Positions 1-5,093 of a stretch of DNA of 5,093 nt are shown here, piece after piece. The notes beneath the pieces were generated by a model. It saw nothing but the letters and a program-made list of their open reading frames with translations, did no database searches and was not told where the DNA came from. The translations under genes were made by a program, and so were the position numbers. The stretch lies in contig JAJPXA010000195.1 in NCBI GenBank assembly GCA_021205715.1, positions 1 through 5,093 of the forward strand. The letters run 5' to 3'. The DNA comes from Bacillota bacterium (GTDB lineage: Bacteria; Bacillota; Clostridia; UBA1381). The number at the start of each line of letters is the position of its first letter. Within the stretch, counting starts at the first letter, position 1.

Positions 1-126
1 GCACTGCGGTGACGTGGGGGAAGTAAATCTTGATATATTAAATTAAAAAGATGGAAGGAAGTACGAGTTGAGGGCGAAGAGCGGAACATACGGACGAATT
101 TATCGAATATCATCACCGAGAAAACA
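1..126. other. Upstream flank, no supported gene
   Basis: No convincing gene is visible in this stretch. In the + direction one frame is open from the window edge to a TAA at 44-46, coding 14 residues (HCGDVGEVNLDILN). This could be the C-terminal tail of an upstream + strand gene, and the terminator-like hairpin about 80 nt further on would fit that, but it is too short to identify. A second + frame is open from about 72 to 245, but it has no good start codon or ribosome site and runs through the hairpin, so I treat it as chance. Nothing coding stands out on the minus strand. Confidence 0.4.
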
Positions 127-154
127 AGACGGCGCAGGAAATCCTGCGCCGTCT
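127..154. terminator. Terminator-like perfect hairpin
   Basis: A perfect inverted repeat: AGACGGCGCAGGA at 127-139 pairs with its reverse complement at 142-154, giving a GC-rich stem of 12-13 bp with a very small loop. On the + strand the following sequence (GCAATATTGTT) is only weakly T-rich. Read on the minus strand the stem is followed by CTTGTTTTC, a better U-tract. It could therefore act in both directions, or end a minus-strand transcript. It separates whatever lies to the left from the cas operon promoter. The assignment rests on structure alone. Confidence 0.6.
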
Positions 155-174
155 GCAATATTGTTACCACATAA

Positions 175-186
175 ATTTCAATCCAC
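175..186 (-). repeat. Type I-C CRISPR repeat-like 3' end (possible relic)
   Basis: The minus strand reads GTGGATTGAAAT, identical to the conserved 3' end of many type I-C repeats. Reading on upstream on the minus strand, a weak stem (TACGC from 188-192 against GTGTA from 205-209, with one G-U pair) and a GTCG at 210-213 recall the stem and 5' GTCG of such repeats. However, the whole span of 39 nt is longer than the usual 32, and the stem is weak. Only one copy is present, so this is not an array. It may be a decayed repeat or a chance match. Confidence 0.25.
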
Positions 187-263
187 AGCGTAATATTTTA
201 AAACTACACCGACAGTATATGACAGTAAAAACGAAAAAATTTTAATTATTTCCGTAAAAATAC

Positions 264-292
264 TTGACATCCGCATTTGAACATGCTATTAC
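264..292 (+). promoter_or_regulatory. Sigma-A-type promoter for the cas operon
   Basis: TTGACA at 264-269 is a consensus -35 box. A 17-nt spacer leads to TATTAC at 287-292 as the -10 box, preceded by TG at 284-285 (extended -10). The A/T-rich stretch just upstream, about 227-262, could serve as an UP element. Transcription would start near 299-300, leaving a leader of nearly 200 nt before cas3. The promoter points into the cas genes with no other gene between, so it most likely drives the operon. Confidence 0.7.
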
Positions 293-299
293 TACCACA

Positions 300-480
300 T
301 AAGAAGAAAATGTTTACTGCTCATACACAAAACACCGATTTCATTTTCCGAGGCAACCACGGACAAATGACTACGGCGCTTCAAATACATTATATCGCAG
401 TTACCGCAAAAGTTCAATACTTTTTTAAAATCATAAGGATATGTTATCGGAAATTGCCGGAATTTCAATGAAACAATAAC
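300..480 (+). other. Long 5' leader of the cas3 transcript
   Basis: About 180 nt lie between the predicted transcription start and the cas3 ribosome site. No known riboswitch or attenuator is recognisable. A small hairpin is possible (GAAATT at 450-455 with AATTTC at 461-466). A T6 run at 421-426 has no strong stem before it. An ATG at 310 opens a 53-codon frame ending at TGA 469-471, just before the cas3 ribosome site. Its start has only a purine-rich stretch (AAGAAGAAA) ahead of it and the peptide resembles nothing I know, so I do not call it a gene. Confidence 0.4.
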
Positions 481-488
481 AAAGGAGG
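481..488 (+). promoter_or_regulatory. Ribosome binding site of cas3
   Basis: AAAGGAGG is a near-perfect Shine-Dalgarno sequence. Its AGGAGG core ends 7 nt before the ATG at 496. The ATG at 491 is too close to it and gives only Met-Gln-stop. This site fixes 496 as the natural cas3 start and shows that the codons before the internal TAA at 625 belong to cas3. Confidence 0.85.
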
Positions 489-495
489 AAATGCA

Positions 496-627
496 ATGAC
501 AGATAATGAACCGTTAATGAAATATCCCGCAAGGCGCACAGACGGCAGAGAACAGAGTATGCGGGAGCATTCGCTTAACTTTGCCGCGCTTTGCGAGCAA
601 ACTATGGCGCAAATCGGACTGCCGTAA
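496..627 (+). pseudogene. cas3: N-terminal fragment of cas3, cut by in-frame TAA
   Basis: This is the first 43 codons of cas3, starting at an ATG with an ideal ribosome site and ending at TAA 625-627. The frame is identical to that of the 740-codon cas3 body that follows immediately, with no shift. The peptide contains REHSLNFAALCEQ, where His25 fits the first metal-binding histidine of the HD nuclease domain. The HD motif itself lies just beyond the stop, in LIHDSGK. Fragment and body are therefore one gene broken by a nonsense codon, which a single base change from CAA, AAA, GAA, TAC, TAT, TCA or TTA could create. The base after the stop is T (TAAT), a context not known for leakiness. A sequencing or assembly error remains possible. 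On its own this peptide would have no function. Confidence 0.75.
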
Positions 628-2850
628 TTGGGGAGGCTAACCGGACTTATACACGACAGCGGGAAGCTCTCAAATGAATTTACCGAATATCTCAGGCGCG
701 GCAATGCGGCGGAGCGCGGAACCGTCAATCACAGCGCCGCGGGAGCGGAGTATATTTATAACAGGTTTTATTTAAAAGCAAAAACACGCTTTGAACAGTT
801 GACCGCGCAGCTTATAACGGATGCCGTATATACTCACCATAGCAGATTGTTTGACTGCATAAATACAAGGGCGCAGAATGAGTTTTTGATGAAAATGGAT
901 GCTCATGCCGAGTGTGGCTATCGGGAAATTATGGATATCTTTTTCGACGAGATATTGCCGGAGTCGGAAACCGAGCGGCTGTTTTACAGCGCCTGCGATG
1001 AGGTGGGTGTCTTAAACGAAAAGCTCGAAAAATTCAAGCATTTCGAAAAGGGAATGATACAAAAGCTGCTGTATTCGGCGTTGATAGATGCCGACAGATA
1101 TGATGCCTATTGCTTTGAGTCGGGTACGAAATTTAAGACGGCGGAAATTCCGGATTGGAGTGATGCGCTTGGCAATATGGAGGAAAAGGCAGGAAAATTC
1201 ACCCCAAACACACCCATTAACAAAGTTCGTTGTGATATTTCGCGCAGCTGTTTTGAGGCGGCGGGGCGCGGCGGCGGAATATATCGTCTGTCGGTGCCGA
1301 CGGGCAGCGGCAAAACTCTGTCGAGCCTGCGCTTTGCTCTTAATTTTGCGCATAAAAACAACAGCGCTCATATCTTTTATGTAATACCCTACACGACAAT
1401 AATCGACCAAACAGCTAAAGATGTAAAGGAAATATGCGGCGACGATATGGTGCTTGAGCATCACAGCGGAATAATAGTCGAGGACGATGACAAAGCCGAT
1501 AAGTATCGCCTTCTTACGGAACGGTGGGATTCGCCGGTTATACTTACCACCGTGGTTCAGTTTATGAATGCCTTATACGCCGGCAAGAGCGCGTGCGCGC
1601 GCCGAATGAGGGCGCTTTGCAATTCGGTGATAATTATAGACGAGGTTCAGACAGTCCCAAGAAAAATGTTGAATTTATTTAACGAAGCGCTTAATTTTCT
1701 CGCGGAAATATGCGGCAGTACTATATTGCTATGCACCGCGACGCCGCCGGCGCTCGAAAAGCTCTCGGCGCATCCGTTAAGATTGGCGCAAAACTGCGAT
1801 ATAGCACCGATGAATGACGAAACGGAGCGGGCATTTAAGAGGACGGCAACGGTAAATTTGTGTTCCGACAGAGGTATGACCCTTGACGAAATAGCGCGTC
1901 TTGCCGAGGAACAGACTCAAGATATCAACTCTGTGCTTGTGATTATGAATACGGTATCCCAAGCGCAGAAAATATACGACTCTATAAGCATCGACTGCGA
2001 GAAAATATATCTGTCGACAAAGAAATGCGGCGCTCATAGACTTGAAATAATCGAGTACATAAAAAAGCGTACCGCCGAGCTTCGCGAAAACGGTACGGCG
2101 GGAAAGAAGCTTATTGTTGTAAGCACCCAGCTTGTCGAGGCGGGAGTCGATTTCTCGTTCGAGTGCGTAATACGCGCTTTAACCGGTGCGGACAGTCTTG
2201 CACAGGCGGCGGGCAGGTGCAACCGAAGCGGTGAGTATGGCAAGCTGTGCAAGGTGTTTATCGTAAATGTCGCAGGTGAAAATTTGTCGCGGCTTGAGGA
2301 TATAAGGTCGGCAAAAATGTCGACAGAGCATATATTGCTGAACGATAAGAATATGGATTTGCTGTCGCCCGAAGCGGTGCAAAGCTATTACGCGGACTAT
2401 TTCAAGGTGAGAAAAGATAAACTTGATAATATGGACTATATAATAGACGGAAAAGACACAATTATGGATTTGCTTTCGGGAAACAGAAACTATACAAAGG
2501 AATACGGGGATAAGTATAAGGCTCCGCCGCTTTGCCAAGCGTTTAAAACGGCGGGCGAAAAATTCAGAGTTATAGACAGCGCGACATATTCGGTTGTTGT
2601 TCCGTACGGCGACGGCAAAAAATATGCCGAGGATTTAACCGGCGGCGCGGACATATATGAAAAGTTTAAAACGGTAAAAAAATGTCCGCCGTTCACTGTT
2701 AATGTGTATGAATGGGAGTTTAAAAGGCTCAAAGAAAGCGGCAGTGTGTATTTTGCGGAGGACATAGGCGTATGGATTGCGAGAAATGAGAGCTATAAGG
2801 AGGAATACGGACTTAAAACAGATACGGAGCAAGAATTTTTAGGATTTTAG
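628..2850 (+). CDS. cas3: CRISPR-associated helicase/nuclease Cas3 (type I-C), main part
   Basis: Cas3 is recruited by Cascade to the target R-loop, nicks the displaced strand with its HD nuclease, then unwinds and degrades DNA by ATP-driven 3'-5' movement. Numbering from TTG 628, the HD domain shows H9-D10 (IHDSGK), H35, H70-H71 and D154/D156. The SF2 helicase shows Walker A PTGSGKT (K229), motif II DEVQ (338-341), motif III CTATPP (369-374), STQLVEAGVD (499-508) and motif VI QAAGRCNRSG (R530, R533). A Cas3-type C-terminal region follows. The frame opens directly after an in-frame TAA, so TTG 628 is only the first possible start. It has no proper ribosome site, and the first HD-domain His lies upstream of the stop. 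With the upstream 43 codons, length is about 784, normal for the family. All motifs after the stop are intact, which suggests recent damage, a sequence error, or restart at TTG 628. The family call is secure; activity is uncertain. Confidence 0.93.
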   Translation: MGRLTGLIHDSGKLSNEFTEYLRRGNAAERGTVNHSAAGAEYIYNRFYLKAKTRFEQLTAQLITDAVYTHHSRLFDCINTRAQNEFLMKMDAHAECGYREIMDIFFDEILPESETERLFYSACDEVGVLNEKLEKFKHFEKGMIQKLLYSALIDADRYDAYCFESGTKFKTAEIPDWSDALGNMEEKAGKFTPNTPINKVRCDISRSCFEAAGRGGGIYRLSVPTGSGKTLSSLRFALNFAHKNNSAHIFYVIPYTTIIDQTAKDVKEICGDDMVLEHHSGIIVEDDDKADKYRLLTERWDSPVILTTVVQFMNALYAGKSACARRMRALCNSVIIIDEVQTVPRKMLNLFNEALNFLAEICGSTILLCTATPPALEKLSAHPLRLAQNCDIAPMNDETERAFKRTATVNLCSDRGMTLDEIARLAEEQTQDINSVLVIMNTVSQAQKIYDSISIDCEKIYLSTKKCGAHRLEIIEYIKKRTAELRENGTAGKKLIVVSTQLVEAGVDFSFECVIRALTGADSLAQAAGRCNRSGEYGKLCKVFIVNVAGENLSRLEDIRSAKMSTEHILLNDKNMDLLSPEAVQSYYADYFKVRKDKLDNMDYIIDGKDTIMDLLSGNRNYTKEYGDKYKAPPLCQAFKTAGEKFRVIDSATYSVVVPYGDGKKYAEDLTGGADIYEKFKTVKKCPPFTVNVYEWEFKRLKESGSVYFAEDIGVWIARNESYKEEYGLKTDTEQEFLGF

Positions 2851-2854
2851 GAGG
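2849..2854 (+). promoter_or_regulatory. Ribosome binding site of cas5c
   Basis: The AGGAGG consensus begins within the cas3 stop codon (TAG 2848-2850) and lies 7 nt before the cas5c ATG. This tight junction suggests that ribosomes finishing cas3 feed into cas5c, and it fixes the start at 2862. Confidence 0.85.
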
Positions 2855-2861
2855 TAGTTTA

Positions 2862-3599
2862 ATGGAAAAGAAAAACAGCATATCATTCAGACTTTACGGC
2901 AGAACGGCATTGTTCAGCGACCCGATAACAAGGGCGGGCGGCGAAAAATTCACCTATATGATTCCGACCTATCAGGCGCTCAAGGGCGTGTGCGAGTCTA
3001 TCTATTGGAAGCCGACCATAATATGGGTAGTCGACCGCGTAAGAATAATGAATCCCATTCGCACCGAGTCAAAAGGAATGCGAGTATCAAAGATGAGCGG
3101 CGGAAACGATTTGTCGATATACATGTATCTGATAAATCCGGAATATCAAGTCGAGGCGCATTTTGAGTGGAACGAACAGCGCGAAGACCTTGCTCACGAC
3201 AGGGTGGAAAACAAACATTATTTCATATCGAAGCGTATGCTTGAGCGCGGCGGACGGCGTGATATATTCTTAGGCGCGCGCGAGTGTCAGGGGTATGTTG
3301 AACCGTGCAAATTCGGCGAGTGCAAAGGTTATTATGACGATGAAAGTATGTCGTTCGGCGTAATGGTACACGGCATAAACTATCCCGATGAAATCGGCGG
3401 GGAAAAGCTGCAAACCAGGCTGTGGAACGCGCAGATGAAAAACGGGATAATCGACTTTATCCGTCCGGAGGAATGCACAATGGTTACCGACACCGTTGAC
3501 TATAAAACAAAGGAATTTGTTCCGGGAAAGAATTTCTCGGGACTTGAGGAATTTGAAAGGGAGGGATGGTTTGATGCCATGGATGACGCAGCTTTATAA
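2862..3599 (+). CDS. cas5c: Cas5c (Cas5d), type I-C pre-crRNA endoribonuclease and Cascade subunit
   Basis: In type I-C, which lacks Cas6, Cas5c cuts pre-crRNA within the repeat and stays bound to the crRNA 5' handle as part of Cascade. The 245-residue length is normal. The N-terminal ferredoxin-like (RAMP) fold is marked by ISFRLYGRTALFSDP and by GGEKFTYMIPTYQALKG (26-42), followed by SIYWKP. The catalytic residues described for Bacillus halodurans Cas5d (Tyr46, Lys116, His117) appear to match Tyr48 in IYWKP and Lys118-His119 in ENKHYF, by alignment from memory with a constant offset of two. A glycine- and arginine-rich segment, LERGGRRDIFLGARECQGYV (127-146), follows, typical of the family. 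The protein looks intact and active. Its start lies 11 nt after cas3 and its end overlaps cas8c by 26 nt, so it is co-expressed with both. Confidence 0.96.
   Translation: MEKKNSISFRLYGRTALFSDPITRAGGEKFTYMIPTYQALKGVCESIYWKPTIIWVVDRVRIMNPIRTESKGMRVSKMSGGNDLSIYMYLINPEYQVEAHFEWNEQREDLAHDRVENKHYFISKRMLERGGRRDIFLGARECQGYVEPCKFGECKGYYDDESMSFGVMVHGINYPDEIGGEKLQTRLWNAQMKNGIIDFIRPEECTMVTDTVDYKTKEFVPGKNFSGLEEFEREGWFDAMDDAAL
3559..3565 (+). promoter_or_regulatory. Ribosome binding site of cas8c inside cas5c
   Basis: GGGAGGG lies within the last codons of cas5c, 8 nt before the ATG at 3574. Of the nearby ATGs (3566, 3574, 3579, 3583), 3574 combines good spacing with the Csd1 frame and gives the familiar N-terminus MPWMTQLYKTYE. 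Initiation inside cas5c implies translational coupling. Confidence 0.75.
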
Positions 3600-5093
3600 A
3601 ACCTATGAAAATTTGAAAAACGAAACGGATTTACTCAGACGCTGTACGGTGCCGCTGCTGCCGCTGTCGCATACCATTCAAGCTGCGCATGTTGAAATGC
3701 TTATCGGTGCGGACGGCGAACTGCTTACGGCGTATGAGGTGCCCAAAGCCGACGCGCAGACGATAGTCCCGTGTACCGAGGATTCAGCATCGAGAAGCTC
3801 CGGTATCGCGCCGCATATGCTTTACGATAATTTGAAGTATATCGCGGGTGATGCCTATTTATACGATGAAAAGAAGGGAAAAAAAGAAAACTACGAGGCA
3901 TACTGCAAACAGCTTAAAGAGTGGTGCGATTACGAGAGTTGCCCCGAGGATGTACGGGCGATATATAAATATGTTTCGCAGGGAACGGTTATAGAAGATC
4001 TTATAAATAAGACGGTTCTTGCTGTAAAAAACGGCAAATTGGTATGGAACGGCAGTACGGACAATAAGCCGGCGGGCGACATTTTAGGCACATTCGTGCG
4101 TTTTCGGGTAAAGCGCGGTACGGGTATGCCGTTGGAATGCAACGAAAATACAGAGCTTATGAAGGCGTATGAGGAATTTGATAAAAACAAATATACAGAC
4201 GAAAGATTGTGCTTTATAAGCGGCGAAATTAAACCTGTTACATATAAGCATTCGTCGAAAATACGATACAGCGGCGACAGTGCAAGATTGATTTCGTCAA
4301 ACGATACATCGGGGTATACATTCCGCGGAAGATTTCACAACCGGGAGGATGCCTTCGCCGTAGGATACGAGGTGTCGCAAAAGGCGCATAACGCATTGCG
4401 GTGGCTTATAGCAAATCAAGGATTTGTTACAGGTCCTCAGACGGTTATAGCCTGGGCGGTTGACGTGAAGGAGGTGCCGCGGCCGCAGGATGACACGGTT
4501 TGTTACTTTCCCGAGGATGATGATGTGTTTGATGATTACACGCCGCTTGCAAACTATGCCGAAAATCTTCATATGGCGCTTAACGGCTATAGACATGATG
4601 ATTTGCATAAGCCTACAAAGGCGAATAATATAGTGCTTATGATAGTCGAGGGCGCAACCCCGGGGCGGCTATCGATAACCTACTACCGCGAGTTTTCGGA
4701 TATGGACTATTTTGACAATATCGAGTACTGGCATAAAACCTGCGTGTGGAATCACAGCTATAGGACGGTTAAGGTTAAGACAGACCAAGAGGACGGCAGT
4801 AAAAAAGAAGAATGGAAGCGTATAAAATTTACCGGCGCGCCGTCGGCTAAGGATATAATATCCGCGGCATACGGCGACAAAATCGGCGACGGGCAGAAAA
4901 AGCATTTGACCGAGATACTTATATCCTGCATCGCGGACAAACGGAAGCTTCCGCGCGATATAATGATGAAAGCGGTTGAGCGTATATCAAATCCCATTGC
5001 GCTTGAAAATTGGGAGATTGAAAAATATACAAGCATCACCTGCGCTTTAATAAGAAAATATTATTATGATAAACCAAATAAGGAGGAATACAC
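3574..5093 (+). CDS. cas8c: Cas8c (Csd1), type I-C Cascade large subunit, 3' end missing
   Basis: Cas8c is the large subunit of type I-C Cascade. It recognises the PAM and helps open the target DNA, and in some type I-C systems an internal start within the gene also yields the small subunit Cas11c. The 506 residues visible carry clear Csd1 signatures: MPWMTQLYKTYEN at the N-terminus, FRGRFHNREDAFAVGYEVSQ (250-269) followed by KAHNALRWL (270-278), GATPGRLSITYYRE (360-373), and FTGAPSAKDIISAAYG starting at 419. The frame is free of stops to the window edge. The family is usually about 570-640 residues, so roughly 70-130 C-terminal residues are outside. The start overlaps the last 26 nt of cas5c. 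No damage is seen in the visible part. I could not locate the internal Cas11c start with confidence, although it would be expected in the C-terminal third. Confidence 0.96.
   Translation, partial: MPWMTQLYKTYENLKNETDLLRRCTVPLLPLSHTIQAAHVEMLIGADGELLTAYEVPKADAQTIVPCTEDSASRSSGIAPHMLYDNLKYIAGDAYLYDEKKGKKENYEAYCKQLKEWCDYESCPEDVRAIYKYVSQGTVIEDLINKTVLAVKNGKLVWNGSTDNKPAGDILGTFVRFRVKRGTGMPLECNENTELMKAYEEFDKNKYTDERLCFISGEIKPVTYKHSSKIRYSGDSARLISSNDTSGYTFRGRFHNREDAFAVGYEVSQKAHNALRWLIANQGFVTGPQTVIAWAVDVKEVPRPQDDTVCYFPEDDDVFDDYTPLANYAENLHMALNGYRHDDLHKPTKANNIVLMIVEGATPGRLSITYYREFSDMDYFDNIEYWHKTCVWNHSYRTVKVKTDQEDGSKKEEWKRIKFTGAPSAKDIISAAYGDKIGDGQKKHLTEILISCIADKRKLPRDIMMKAVERISNPIALENWEIEKYTSITCALIRKYYYDKPNKEEY

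Noticed and set aside
175..213. A full CRISPR array at the repeat-like sequence
   Set aside because: Only one partial, imperfect copy is present, with no regular spacing and no second repeat.
310..471. 53-codon frame in the cas3 leader
   Set aside because: Weak initiation context, no recognisable protein features, and low-complexity AT-rich composition. Kept only as an observation on the leader.
300..480. Riboswitch or T-box in the leader
   Set aside because: No conserved motif of a known class is recognisable, and no terminator/antiterminator pair is evident.
625..627. TAA read as a sense codon through an altered genetic code
   Set aside because: cas5c ends at a TAA at its expected length, so TAA acts as a normal stop in this genome.
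3930..4190. Minus-strand open frame of 86 codons opposite cas8c, and similar antisense frames across the cas genes
   Set aside because: These lie opposite clearly coding sequence with recognised Cas families, have no ribosome sites or family likeness, and are expected by chance from the codon bias of the + strand.
5081..5086. AGGAGG near the right edge as a ribosome site for the next gene
   Set aside because: It lies in frame within cas8c (codons for NKEEY), and Csd1 proteins continue for about another hundred residues, so cas7 should not start here.

Overview
The window carries the 5' part of a type I-C CRISPR-Cas operon on the + strand, in the usual order cas3 - cas5c - cas8c (csd1). It runs off the right edge inside cas8c. 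The expected downstream genes (cas7, cas4, cas1, cas2) and the main CRISPR array lie outside. Strong AGGAGG-type ribosome sites, heavy ATA/AGA codon use alongside GCG/GGC codons, and AT-rich intergenic DNA suggest a Clostridia-like member of the Firmicutes. This is an inference from composition and protein style, not a taxonomic identification.

Positions 1-495 hold no gene I can support. The stretch contains a perfect 13-bp inverted repeat that looks like a terminator (127-154), a 12-base match on the minus strand to the conserved 3' end of type I-C CRISPR repeats (175-186), and a strong sigma-A-type promoter with an extended -10 (264-292). A leader of nearly 200 nt leads to the cas3 ribosome site. 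cas3 follows from 496, with cas5c 11 nt behind it and cas8c overlapping cas5c by 26 nt, a layout typical of one translationally coupled transcript.

The main surprise is in cas3. Its natural ATG at 496, with an ideal ribosome site, opens a frame that hits an in-frame TAA at 625-627. The same frame then continues for 740 codons as an otherwise intact Cas3. The stop falls inside the HD nuclease domain, between the first conserved His and the HD motif. The helicase motifs are complete, so this looks like a recent nonsense mutation, a sequence error, or (less likely) an expressed split protein. If real and not bypassed, Cascade parts could still be made: Cas5c processes pre-crRNA and Cas8c helps recognise the PAM. 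Target DNA degradation by Cas3 would be impaired.

I see no clearly new defence system here. The points worth following are the disrupted cas3, the possible repeat relic upstream of it, and the long leader.
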